From assembly GCA_026874595.1 (NCBI GenBank), contig CM049317.1, forward strand, positions 25,198,401 through 25,262,400: a stretch of DNA of 64,000 nucleotides, written 5' to 3'. The notes beneath the pieces are model-generated. The model had not been told where the DNA came from and searched no databases. It saw only the letters and a program-made list of their open reading frames with translations. A program made the position numbers and the translations under genes. Position 1 is the stretch's first letter; the number at the start of each line of letters is the position of its first letter. The DNA comes from Sipunculus nudus. Taxonomy: Eukaryota > Annelida > Sipuncula > Golfingiida > Sipunculidae. Below, in pieces: positions 37,775-49,545 of this stretch.

Positions 37775-38640
37775 TAGCGAACCTGTGAGCTTATGCGATG
37801 GTGCGGCGTCTTGCGTCGTCTGTACGTTAACCATAAGTATCTCAAAAACGGCAGGAGCTAGCATCACCAAATTTTTTTGCAAATAATCAGTCATCCAAAA
37901 AACTATATCAGATTTTGTTTATTTTTTTTCTAACTGCATTTTCTTAGATTTTATAGGGAAAAAGCTAAAAAAGCTTTATAAATCTTCTTCCGAAACTGTT
38001 CAGCCAAATTGACCAATATTTCACAGAAATGATCCCTGGAACAATCTTTCTCAAATTTGTTCAAATGGTTCCAGTTCAAAGATTTTTGGCCAAGTTACAG
38101 GAGGTTGAACTTTGTTAATTGTGCAAAAAAGCATATTAAAATTTAAATCTCAGAAACGGCTGTAGCTATCATCACCAAATTTTATGCCTATGTTGGTCAC
38201 ATAGGTCATATCAGAAATTGAGGTATTGGTGGCGCCACCTGCACCGGCCTTTTTTGTACGGGGTCATTAGTGCCTGTATCACACTGAGGGCTACAAAAAC
38301 TTCTTCTCTGAAACCATATGGCCAAAATGTTTAATATCACACAGAAATGATCCTAGGGTAGTGCTTTCTGAAGTTTGTTCAAATGGTCTCTTTTCAGTGT
38401 CTTTGGGCTAAGTTATGGGAAGCTTAATTTAGTCATATGCCATAACAGCCCATTTTAGCTCAGTGGCTACAAAGATCTTCTCAAAAACCACTGGGCCAAA
38501 TTCTGAAATCTCACACATTAATTATCCTCAGATGTTGATAATACAAGTTTGTTCAAATGGTTTTGGTTCAGTGCTTTTTGGTTGAGTTACGGAAAGCTGA
38601 ACTTAGCCAGTTTGCTGTATCTTCCTTTATGAGTTATAAA
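37775..38640 (+). repeat. Tandem array of about 260-bp diverged units
   Basis: Begins with GATGGTGCGGCGTCTTGCGTCGTCTG-like sequence (37797-37822). Three successive units then share the phrases CTTCT(C)..AAACC(A), GGCCAAA(T), TCACA.A..AATGATCC, TTGTTCAAATGGT and (A)AGTTA(C/T)(A)GG, spaced about 270 and 160-200 bp apart. The opening GCGGCGTC/GTCGTC phrase is typical of a widespread marine-invertebrate repeat (recollection, not searched). Confidence 0.7.
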
Positions 38641-39258
38641 CTTGCGAAACGTTTTTCGACTGATGCCACTGAAGCCAGTTTGTTAAATATTTTACAAGAA
38701 TAATCCCTACAATAATTATTATAATAATTGTCATTAATGGTACCACATGAATGACTTTAGGCTGAATTTTTGAGATTGAATTGAGTCATTTTACCATATA
38801 TATTAGCTGTGTGATGCTGTTACATCTAGCCTGGCACCAGTTTATCAGCATCTATTAAATCATGCCACTAGACATTTAGATTTCAGGTTATATTTGGTTA
38901 ATATTGACAAGAAAGTTTTTTTAAAAGCTTTTAAAAAATTTAGATTTATGATTTAAGGTATTCATCATACCAGGCAATGTTACAATCATGGATATTCAGC
39001 TCTCTGTGGCTATATAAAGACAACTGTACATGGATTATAAATTATTGGTATCCCTACTCAACTTAATTCAAGAATTTTCCATCAATAATACATATCTGTA
39101 TTTTAATTTTGCATTCAGTATGCATCTGTAATAATTTTACATATATTCCTGATTTCTTTTTTATAAAAAGTCAGCTGAAAATTATTTTGTTTGGGAAAAT
39201 AAATTTCAGAGTTATTTCAATTAGGGACCACTTTTGTGTACAGATGGCAGCACTTGGT
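38641..39258. other. Non-coding, nothing recognised
   Basis: AT-rich; no gene or repeat unit recognised. Confidence 0.45.
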
Positions 39259-39515
39259 TTAACATTGGCAGATTGCCAGTGCCTTGATGTTGGCCACTAG
39301 CCAAGATGATGTCAGCTCTATAAATAGTTTTGGCACACTGCCAGGATTGGAAGAAGTGCAGCCAGGTATAGATAAAGAGTTCACTCAGTGCAGACTGCTC
39401 ACTGCATCATATTTGGCACCAAAGTTCAGCCTGAATCTATTTATAGCTTTGGCAGACTGCCAACTGTGTCAGATTATGCAACAGGTCAAGAGTTCACTCA
39501 GTGCAGTAGCTTGAG
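39259..39515 (+). promoter_or_regulatory. Cluster of four NFI-like palindromes in a duplicated block
   Basis: The NFI consensus TTGGC-N5-GCCAR occurs at 39265-39279, 39290-39304, 39330-39344 and 39449-39463. The second and fourth are perfect (TTGGCCACTAGCCAA, TTGGCAGACTGCCAA). Two of them sit in a roughly 119-bp direct duplication: TATAAATAG or TATTTATAG precedes the palindrome and AGAGTTCACTCAGTGCAG follows it (about 39318-39393 and 39439-39507). Binding is inferred from the known NFI motif. No transcript start is evident, and a repeat-derived origin is equally possible. Confidence 0.4.
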
Positions 39516-39649
39516 GCAGCAATTTGTCACAGGTCACTCGGGGGCAACTGCCTTATTCACCTAAGCCTTGTCAGCCCAGTGCATCAAACTCTGGGGAAGT
39601 TTGATGTATTGGGCTGATACCTGTCTATGCGTCTTTGATGGTATTCTCA

Positions 39650-40500
39650 TTTACAAGACAGGTGGTGCCACCTACATGACTTTTGCCGTGTATGCGCCTT
39701 CTTATTTCTACAGAGGAATTTGATACATCAGCCTAAAATTGGGTATGTTTATACATATCGGTTAGCTTCATAGTGTACAAGACTGGTGGCACCACCTACA
39801 ATAATTTTTGCTCAGTGTATGTCCCTGCTTATTTCACAGGAGGGCTTTGACATATCAGTCTGACATTGGGCATATGTATATATCTCTTCATTGTATATAA
39901 GACTGGTGGTGCCAGCTACAATCATTTTATCCCCCAAAACAGAGTTTTGTGGATACTATGTTTTCAGTCAGATGCCCACGCTGCCACCATTTCTGCATAG
40001 GTTTCCTGAGAACTCCTCCATAACCAATGGGCAGAATTTTTTAAAATTCGGAATTATGATCCGTCAAATGTGAACTGCTTCGCCCTCATTTTTGGTTGAC
40101 CTCTGACCTTTCCTCTCTGCCCAGCGTCCATTTGTGCTTCTGTTTCCACACATAAACCCACATATCTCAGGAAACGTTTGTCCAAAAAGGTTAAAGATTT
40201 TGCACAAATGTAGCCCTTGGAAAGCTTTATAACATACACTAAAATTGGTGGCGCCACCTGCCACCATTTTTGCACAGCTTCCATCTGTTCATCTGCCTTG
40301 GGATAAAAACACTCATATCTCTGCATTGGTTGGACTTATCCACCTGAAATTTTGGATGTTTATACATTTTGGACAGCTTTCTTGATTATATGACAGGTGG
40401 CGCCACCTACATTCACATTTAAGCTGCAGATATACAAGCTCATCTTGGGAACCATTTGACCAGTTGGGCCAAAATTTTGCATGTGTATAGATCTCCCATA
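39650..40500 (+). repeat. Diverged copies of the palindrome-bearing satellite
   Basis: GGTGGYRCCACC-type palindromes at 39660, 39785 and 39905 (about 120-125 bp apart) and at 40247 and 40395 (148 bp apart), with the same neighbouring phrases as the main array at 44.2-45.5 kb (CACCATTTTTGCACAG, ACTCATATCTC, GAAATTTTG.ATGTTTATA). A further single copy is at 38228-38240. Confidence 0.75.
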
Positions 40501-40504
40501 GCTC

Positions 40505-42575
40505 TATTCCTCTATATGGTTCCTATGTACATGCCAGAAATTAAGTCAGTATTATTTAATTTAAAAAAGTTATGGGCCCAAACATAATGGACTTTGTAAA
40601 AAAATGAGGAAAGATATTTTGTCACTTAAGACCAAAAGTGTTAAAGGTAGGTATTTTTTTCAGTAATACTACTTTAAATAATCAAAATTTAATTGTATAC
40701 CAAAAATTAGATCAAAATCTGTTAAATCTTTTTAAATATTGGCAAAAATATAAAATTGGTACCTTAAATTTTGCCCAAGTTTGACCATGGCACGTTGTTT
40801 TCCTGAAACTGCTGTGGATTTAATTTTCAAAGCATGTTTTTGTTACCATTTCAACTGTTAAAACAAAAAATTTGAAACCAGTTGATCAAAAACTGTAGAT
40901 TTTATTCAAGTTTTCAAGCACCATGTCACATATTGTTTACATTGAGCTAGTGTTATGCAGTTTACTAGAGCTCAGCTCCCCAGCTTCAGCTCTAAGTTCC
41001 TTAAATTTTGCATACAGTTAGATGTCCCCCAAATCCTCTACCATACTAAAAGTTTGGTCACTAGGACTGCATTCCTTCGAGATATTAAGAAAAAACTTCA
41101 TTTTTCCATTAAAACCCCATTGTTACACTTTAGGATTGCCTAATATCAAAACCACTGATCTGACTTTGATAATATATAATATACATATTTTTCTATACAT
41201 TCGCTATGCATATGCCAGAAATGATGTCAGTATTGTATAATTGTTTTAAGTTCTAGGCCCAAACATAATGCACTTTGTAAAAAATCAAGAAATATATTTA
41301 CTCTCTTAACATGAAAATTGCTGAGGGTAGACATTTTTTGCCAGGGATATAACATTATTTAATCAAGATTCAATTGTATTCCCAAAATTAGTTCTGAATT
41401 TTTCAAATTTTATAAGTTATTAGCATAAATATAAAATCAGTACCTTAAATTTTGCCCAACTTTGGCCATGGCATGTTTATTCCCTGTAAGCACTGTTGAT
41501 TTAATTTTCATATCTTGCACACGTAAGGATTTAAGCTTCTAAATTCTGAAGTTATAAAAGGAATTGGTCAAAAGCTAGCTTTTATGAAAATTTTTATGAG
41601 ACCATATCACACCTTGGCTGTACTGAAGCCCCTCTTTTATTTCCCCACATTGACCTTTCAGGCCAATTATGCATGCTTGAAGGGAGGCACTCTGCAGCCA
41701 GCCAGCTCTTGGGTGGCTTCAACTGGATCTAACTGTCCAACCCCCTCCACTAGTATTTGTTTAGGCCATAAACATAACAATAAACTTTTTTTTTTAATAT
41801 TTGGTTTATGATAAGAACTTAAAAAAATAAATGGAAAAGGAATTTATAGTTAATGAGTTACAGGGGATTACCTTGCAATTACTGATCATTTATGGATCTT
41901 CCATGGATGGCCAAAATTGTATTTCAAATGACACCATGCAGTCACCATTGGGTATTTTTCATTTCAACCATAAAAATGAAAAATAAATAATTAAAATAAA
42001 TTGTTGTTTACTATTAGGGATTATATGAAGCAAGATAATGATAGACAAGGATGCAGTTGATTATATTAAATTAATCTAAATTTCCAGGTCTTTTCCAGGT
42101 CTTTAACTTGTTGGTTTATATTTATTACAAAATTAAAATAATAAATAAATATGTCAAAAATTTAAAATATTACTCAGACAAGTGTTCATTAAAGATTTTA
42201 ATTTGTTTGACTTATAACTCATGGTTGTATCAGTTGTTACATGAGACTGGCTAAATAATCAAAATTTATATTGCTGGTCCTTTATTTCAGTTCATAAAAT
42301 TAAACATTCCCAACTCAAGTTTGCTCCTGGTATGATATATTGGGTGTTTTGATCCTTGGATTAATTTTCACACATGTATTAGTTTTATAGCTGAGAATAC
42401 TTTTCTTTTTTTCCTGATACCATTTAAAAAGATATAAATATTCAAATTTTTCCTGTTAGTGCTGTGGATATAATTTTCACAGCATGTACACAATAACATT
42501 TCATCTGTTAAAATCTGAAATTTGAAACCAATTGATCAAAAACTGTAGATTTTATTCAAGTTTCCAGGTACCATG
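40505..42575 (+). repeat. Long direct repeats (about 680-bp spacing) with partial copies
   Basis: Block 40505-40925 and block 41190-41585 share, in order, ATGCCAGAAAT(T/G)A.GTCAGTAT, GGCCCAAACATAATG(G/C)ACTT, TACCTTAAATTTTGCCCAA, CTGTGGATTTAATTTTCA-like text and a closing phrase. A third partial copy at 42420-42575 repeats the end (GAAACCAATTGATCAAAAAC, then TGTAGATTTTATTCAAG). A fourth piece at 43655-43745 repeats the start (GTACATGCCAGAAATTATGTC). Non-coding. Confidence 0.75.
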
Positions 42576-42699
42576 TCTTCATTGTTTGCATCAGATCAGT
42601 ATAAATGCAGTGTACTGGGCAGTTACATAACACCTTCGGGTCTGACCTACTGCCACTGTGAGTGTCTGGGTCAGGCTGGGTCAGGCAGTAATTACCAGA

Positions 42700-42845
42700 G
42701 AGCCTCTCTTTCTCTCTCTCTCTGGCAGTCTAGGTCTCTCTTTTTTTCTCTCTCTCTCCTCTGCTTTTTCTCTTTCTTTCTCCATCTTTCTTTCTCTCTT
42801 TCTCTCTCTCTCCCTAATTGCCTCCCTTCCTCCCTCCATCCCATT
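42700..42845 (+). repeat. Polypyrimidine (CTCT/TTTC) tract
   Basis: About 145 bp mostly C and T. Frames across it on both strands are compositional artefacts. Confidence 0.9.
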
Positions 42846-44189
42846 CTGTTGACAGGTACTATAAACTAGATACATTAGCTATAAATGTTGATGCAATTTA
42901 GAAATGTGAATCAACTGAAATATTCACAATCACATGTATGTTATACTGTAAGTTTATAGTAACATTCGGAAACTTGGATTAAAATTATGTAATGAAAAAA
43001 AGAAATAAATGCAAATATTGTTAATTTTTTCTTGGCTCAGTAGAATGGGGAAACAAATTATTTGCTTTGTTTCTCCATCTTTCTGTCTGTTTTAAATATT
43101 TAATGTTCACGAATAAACTTTTTTTTTATAAGCACTGTTGAATTAAATTTCATATCCTGTATGTATATGCAAGGGTGTTGTAACTCTCACCATCCCCTTC
43201 TTCATCCCACTGAGGCTTTGCTCCTTGGCACTGTGAACAATAGTTCTATGGCTATAGCATAACATTTAATAATTAAAGAAAATATCTACAGAGAGACAGA
43301 GGCATTGTAACTCTGATCATAACACAACACCCCTCCCCCCCCCCTATCAAGTCATTGCACCTGTGGAATGAGGACGTTATGGCAACTGTATACATATCAT
43401 AAAATTGATAAAAAAGGTTTACCAAATAAATTGGATCTCATCAGACAAATGTGTAAACTGTTGAACTGTCAACTGCTTATCAAAAAGGTAAACAATGGAA
43501 AGGCATGGTCAGGTCTCAAATATTATTTGCAACATTTTCTTCAATCATATAAACCAACCATGGCCCAGATTACCTCTTCCTCTCAAACATTATCTACATT
43601 TCATCATATTTTTAAGATTTTAACCTTCCAGGTGGTTCAGTACTGTTGACCATTTGTCCATAGGTACCTATGTACATGCCAGAAATTATGTCAATATTGT
43701 GTAATATGTAGACGCGAGGGGCATCAAAATAATGCACCTTGTCAAGACCGATCTTGTCAAGATATTATGTCATACAGTCACAAATTCATAAATCACCTCA
43801 TCAATATAGTTAATCATAACCTTTTATCTTTCAAATTGAACTCTTGCAGTTTTCCATACACTATAGATCCTTCAACAAATAGCCTTATCATCATTATACC
43901 ACTGCTTAGCATACTGTCATTGCATTCATATTTGCTCAAATAAATTGCTTTTTTCGACCCCTCCCAAATAAATAAAAAATAAACCACTATATTTTACTCC
44001 ATATTAATCCATCAGTCAGGTTATTTCATATATCATTTACTCACATATTACATTATATTCCTTTATAAAACCTAACATGACCATGATATTCTAAGCTTTA
44101 TCTACTCAATATAGTATCACAATGGTGATACATTTATAGTCCAATCAGGATCAGCTGAGCGCCGTGACCCATGGGTCCCTTGTTTTTGC
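42846..44189. other. Non-coding, one partial repeat
   Basis: Contains the partial direct-repeat copy at 43655-43745 and a C-rich run near 43335. The 93-codon frame 43368-43649 (+) has no recognised domain. Confidence 0.45.
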
Positions 44190-45480
44190 ACAGAATTCGT
44201 CAGTTTGTTTGCCATCACATAAAATCACTCATATCTCGGCAGTGGTTTGACATATCTGCCTAAAATTTTGCAGGTATATACATCTTGGATAGCTTTCTGG
44301 ATTTTGTGGCAGGTGGCGCCACCTTCATTTATGTATACGCTGCAGACATTCAGGCTTATATCTCAGGACTGGTTTGACCTATCACCCTGAAATTTTGCAT
44401 ATGTATAGATCTCACATAGCCCTTAATCATACACAAAATTGGTGGCTCCACCTGCCACCATTTTTGCACAGCGTCCATCTGTTCTTCTGCCTTGGGATAA
44501 AAACACTCATATCTCTGCATGGGTTGGACTTATCCACCTGAAATTTTGAATGTTTATACATCTTGGACAGCTTTCTTGATTGTATGACAGGTGGCGCCAC
44601 CTACATTCATGTTTAAGCTGCAGACATCCAAGCTCATATCTCTGGAACCATTTGACCAGTTGGGCCAAAATTTTGCATGTGTATAGATCTCTTATAGTTC
44701 TTTATCATACGCAAAACTGGTGGCGCCACCTGCCACCATTTTTTGCACAGCTTCCATCTGTTCATCTGCCTTTGGATAAAATCACTCATATCTCGGCAGT
44801 GGTTTGACTTATCCACCTGAAATTTTGCAGTTTTATACATCCTTGACAGCTTTCTCGTTTTATGACAGGTGGCGCCACCTACATTCAAATTTACGCTGCA
44901 GACATCCAAGCTCATATCTCAGGAACCATACCATTTGACAGATTAGGCAAAAATTTTGCATGTTTATAGATCTCACATAGCTCTTTATCATACGCAAAAC
45001 TGGTGGTGCCACCTGCAATCACTTTTGCACAGCATTCTTCAGTTTGTTTGCCGTTGCATAAAATCACTCATATCATTGCAGTGGTTTGACATATCTGCCT
45101 AAAATTTTGCAGGTATATACAACTTGGATAGCTTCTGGATTTTGTGGCAGGTGGCGCTACCTACATTTATGTATAGCTGCAGACATTCAGGCTTATATCT
45201 CAGGACTGGTTTGACATATCCCCCTGAAATTTAGCATGTGTATAGATCTCACATAGCCCTTATTCATACACAAAATTGGTGGCGCCACCTGCCACCATTT
45301 TTGCACAGCATCCATCTGTTTTTCTGCCTTGGGCTAAAATCACTCATATCTCAGTTGTGTTTTGACTTATCTGCCTAACATTTTGCATGTTAATACATCT
45401 TGGACAGCTTTCTTGATTTTGTGGTAGGTGGCACAACCTGCATACACATTTCGGCTGCAGACATCCAGGCTGTTATGCAA
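44190..45480 (+). repeat. 278-bp composite satellite array with a palindrome in each half-unit
   Basis: Palindromes at 44311, 44441, 44589, 44719, 44867, 45002, 45149, 45278 and 45426 alternate spacings of about 130-135 and 143-148 bp, giving a dimeric period of 276-283 bp over about 4.5 units. The palindrome is AGGTGGCGCCACCT in perfect copies (44311, 44589 and 44867). Type-A halves continue with ACATTCA..TT(A)AAGCTGCAGAC; type-B halves continue with GCCACCATTTTTGCACAGC. Since 278 is not a multiple of 3, the array cannot encode a repeat protein in one frame. Confidence 0.95.
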
Positions 45481-48068
45481 CACACATCACTCTATTTCCC
45501 CTTGCCACTCAATCCATGCCTCACAACCTTTCCTACTCTGATTTTGGCAGATACACATAGTCGCTTGTTGACTACCCATATTCTAGTTTTTGTGTTGTGT
45601 GCACCCATGCCAGAATTGCAGCAGTGATGTTTGTATAATTGTTTCTTGTTCTAAGTGTTTAGTACTTGCATTGTTCATATGCATGTTACACATGTTCTTG
45701 AAAAGTAATGGTCCAGCATTGAAGCATTATACCTGGTGTAATCTCATTGCACAGATTCACATTAGGCCTGTAGGCCTTGTTCTATTTTCTACCCCTATAG
45801 GTTATAGAAAGAGACTATGATATATTTGAACATGTTTTAAATGGTATTTAATGTAAGAATAATGGGGAGTTACTAAAAGCTTCTTGTGTATTATGTATAT
45901 ATCAAGCATGAATGGTTACACCCATGATAACAAACTGTTTTCATCATACAAAGTTTTTATTTAAAAAAAAAGAATAATAATCTTTAATATTCAAGTAAGT
46001 GACTTATAAGCTGAAAGAAATATGAATCTATTTTTTTTGGCTATATCATTACATTATGTAAAAATTAAATGCATACAATATTTTCACTTTTAAGGATTGT
46101 GAAATTTGCATTGTAAACAAAAATTCAAATGTGAAAAGAACAAAATGTTTAATCTTGAATCTAATGTTCAGTATATATTTAACAGGCCATTAGATCAACT
46201 AAAACACATGTATGGTATTACTTTATACTTTTTATTATTTAAAAAAATGTATGAAATGTCAACTGAAATTTAGTCTCTAAAACCCTTAATTGTCATTACA
46301 AAGGCTATATTCTATAGCTTTCATACACAGTGCAGTGTGTTTTATGAGACCAGCTGACTTATATTCCTCGCAGACTCGATGAGTCAGAACCACATGCTCA
46401 GACGATACCTGCAGAATAAAAACACCATCGTCCAGATAGACACTTCATAATGGGAAATCCAATGAAACAGAAACTTTGTATAATAAAACCAAATGGTTCA
46501 TGAGTTCAGATATATTGGTTCAAATGAGGGAAGGCGCCAGTCTACAGCATGCTGTGCAGACCAATCGAGGAATTTGATGACATGCCATGGGATCGTTTCT
46601 CTCACCCTCCGATATCACCTCCAAGACAACCAAGCTGAGCTTATGACCACATGTGCTACCGCGGTGGATATCAGCAGTTGGATCTTTTCCAGAGCCATCC
46701 GTTGGCCCTAAAAGTCTGTCCCTAGGTATTTGTCTTGGCGTATTGGCGTCAAAAGAATGACTATATACCCTTTGGGATATAGTAATGATTGACTTATGAA
46801 AGAAAGGGAACGATTAGACCAGGCTTGTAGGCTGACTCACAGAGAGCTTGGGAACTCTTGTCAATATGCAGTGGTCCCAGTAGTTCAGCATCTGTTTCAA
46901 GTACGATATACCAAAATTAAAGACTTCTTTCTAGCTAGCATCCCTGTGGCTGCTCTTCCCTCAGCATCTCTAATGGTTACTGATGCTGTGAGTTACACAA
47001 ATTCAGTGTACCTTATTTCTCTCTTACACAGTAAACAAAATAAAAACTACCAAAGTCATCACTGAAAATGGTCACTAATATCAGAGGTTGGCTTTTTATG
47101 AAGAATGAAAAACGTAGGTTAGATTAGATATGATTGGAAACGTGTGTGTTATCAGTAATAGTTGAAATCTATATTGATTATATCAGGTGATAAAAAATAG
47201 TCTATTCTCCAGATGTTGATGGGAATATATGCTTTCAGTCCCAGGTGTCATTACTAAGGGTTGGTGAGCTAAAAAATGATAAAATCAGAAATTGAAATCT
47301 TGATGAGACGACAGAGTGCCTGACTTTTTGCAGCCTTCAGTGTTTCAAGTATAATGCTTGTTCATGAGTCACTCAACAGGCTGTCAAGGCTGGCATGTTT
47401 GGCTGATTTTTTTTTTAAGCACGGTAAATTTAGCCACATGTTATCATTTATGTTTTTGATTAATAAAGCAGTAAAAATGTATTTTTTTATCTCTTGAGAC
47501 ACTTTTAACATTAGCTTTAATTTATTATGTCTATATTTTTATTACATCAAAAAATAATTTCATTTTATCAGTGTTTATTTTATTATAAAAGTGTTACAGA
47601 GATATTTAAATTTAAATTGCAATTTCTAAAAAGTGAGATGTATGAAGTTATTTTTTTTTAAATAAAAATAAATAAATATTTTTAAAAATATAGAATATAT
47701 TAAAAAAACATGCATTTTTTTTGTGTCTGGTGATAGAAGGCATTGAAAAATAGTACTCTAGTGAGTAAGTAAGCATTTAAATGATAATGTAACATTAAAT
47801 TATACATTTTATCTGTTTAGGGTTAATAAAAAAAGCTATTTCAAATTAATATATATTTTAGAATAATATACAGGTACAAAAATACATACATACATATTTA
47901 TATATATATATTTGTGTGTGTATATATATATGTATATGTGTCAGCCAGGGTTCCTTGGAAATCTGTAAAATTTCTTTATATGGGCCTTCAGTGTACTTGC
48001 AGTAGCTAAGTTTTCCTTTAAATTTCTCTGAATTTCCTTGGAAAGTTCTTTCAAAAAGTGTTTGTGGT
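45481..48068. other. Non-coding; island at 46350-46740
   Basis: 46350-46740 is of higher complexity. Its 72-codon frame (46493-46711) has no recognised domain and does not resemble TIMELESS. A TA/TG microsatellite lies at about 47897-47940. Otherwise AT-rich. Confidence 0.4.
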
Positions 48069-48329
48069 ACACTCCTTACACAGCATTCATTCCCAAGCTC
48101 CTTCACTTTAGCTTAAGCATCAAACAAATAAGAGGGTGGTGTGACAGATTTGAAACTTGGAGTGGGATGCACAATACAATACCACGCTCCCATTGCTTAT
48201 ATTACAATTTTTTGCTTTAATTTTGTCAGCCCTGGTGACAAAACTCGGAGAACCTTGCTATACAGTGCAGTGGTTTAATTGAAGGAGATATAGAACAACA
48301 ACAGTGCTTAACCACTGTGTAGGGAGTGT
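48069..48329 (-). mobile_element. Relative of the 3.3-kb foldback element
   Basis: Terminal inverted repeats ACACTCCTTACACAG (48069-48083) and CTGTGTAGGGAGTGT (48315-48329) match at 14 of 15 positions. The interior (GGAGAACCTTGCTATACAGTG, GATGCACAATACAATACCAC and others) matches the right arm of the element at 3265-3722. No target duplication was found. Confidence 0.65.
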
Positions 48330-48549
48330 GATGTTAGGTACATGCAGATAAAGAGAAGTGAGGCCTGTTGTAACTCTTTACCACCTGCTTTTGTGCATTA
48401 TAGTACATATTGTGCACATACAGAGCATGCTGGTAAAAAAATTGGGGAGAATAAAGAAAAGAAAATTTTGAGAGAATGAGATAGGTGCATTTATTATCCA
48501 TCTTCTTTATAATTTGTGGTTTGAATGGTAAATTCAAATTCAGTGATTT

Positions 48550-48845
48550 AAAGATAAAATGACTTATGATCAGTTATTATTCGATTAGTGTATGTACTTT
48601 CTATATGATGGTGAAATCTGCAGTTAATTTATACCTCAAATATTTACTGAGTAAATTGAGTACTTTGACTTCAACATGAAGCTGAAAAGTCAAGGTGATA
48701 TCTGGGTTGTTGACACTTACTTATCCCACACGGCTCAGTTTTTATGTTGTTTGCTACTTTGTGCCCCGTCTCCCTTATATCTCTTGAGTATTTTATTCAG
48801 ATAATATGCCTTCTTTGAATGTGCATACATAATCATTTTTTGACT
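48550..48845 (+). repeat. Interspersed repeat family R1, copy 2
   Basis: Shares with 1105-1410 the ordered blocks TGGTGAAATCTGC, CTGAAAAGTCAAGG, GGGTTGTTGACACTTA, TTTGTGCCCCGTCT and CTTATATCTCTTGAG. Confidence 0.75.
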
Positions 48846-49389
48846 GATTATTCAAAATGCAACCAAATTAATGAATTATGAAATAAATAAATAATAAATT
48901 ATATAATAAGCTTTAGACGATTAAAAACAAATTTAATATGAACTCTGCTTCACAGGATGCATATCCTTTTCACTGCATTGATGGCAGACATCTATAATAT
49001 ATATATATAGAAGGGTAATGCACATTTCATGTGGTGCATAGTCTGAAATTGATGTCACTGAATGATCCCCTGCTGACTGGTATTGTAGAAAATCTTACAA
49101 CAACAAGCTCCCTTTGAGACTTTATAGACCTGATGGTCCCTCTTTGGTGAGTAAATGGCCCCTTACACTTACCACTGAAAGTGAGTCACTCAAGTTTAAT
49201 TATTGCCCCAGGCCTATATTATAGTCATAAGTGTACATGAATGGTGACAGTTAATTGGAAGAAACTTCAATTCAGATCATTTCAGGTCAGAGTGCCCTAA
49301 CATTAGCAATGTGGATGGATAATTGCTAGTTTAGGTAAAATGGTATTGGAAATGCTGCACAGCAGGAAAAAAATATATTTAAAGTTCTC
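48846..49389. other. Non-coding, nothing recognised
   Basis: AT-rich with a short TA run near 48996-49008; no gene or element recognised. Confidence 0.45.
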
Positions 49390-49545
49390 CTGCCCTCTCT
49401 CTCTCTCTCTCTTGCTCACTCTCCCACTTTTTTCTCTCACTCTTTTTCTCTCTCTTTGTCTATCTGTCTGTCTATCTCTTTCTCTCTGTCTCTCTCCCTC
49501 TCTCTCTCTCTGTCTCTTTCTCTATCTCTGTCTCTCTTCCCCATG
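49390..49545 (+). repeat. Polypyrimidine (CTCT/GTCT) tract
   Basis: About 155 bp of mostly CTCT with scattered TGTC. The 68-codon frame 49340-49546 is an artefact. Confidence 0.9.

Noticed and set aside
44634-44915. 93-codon minus-strand frame (and a related one at 40054-40326) sharing a WWQVAPP phrase
   Set aside because: The shared peptide comes from the palindromic satellite half-unit. The 278-bp period breaks the frame, so no repeat protein is encoded.
44190-45480. Possible CRISPR-like array of regularly spaced palindromes
   Set aside because: The spacers are themselves repeated, units are about 278 bp, and the surrounding gene is a split animal gene. It is a satellite.
46493-46711. Candidate upstream TIMELESS exon in a complex island
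   Set aside because: None of the frames checked resembles the amino-terminal TIMELESS domain, and no matching splice phase was found.
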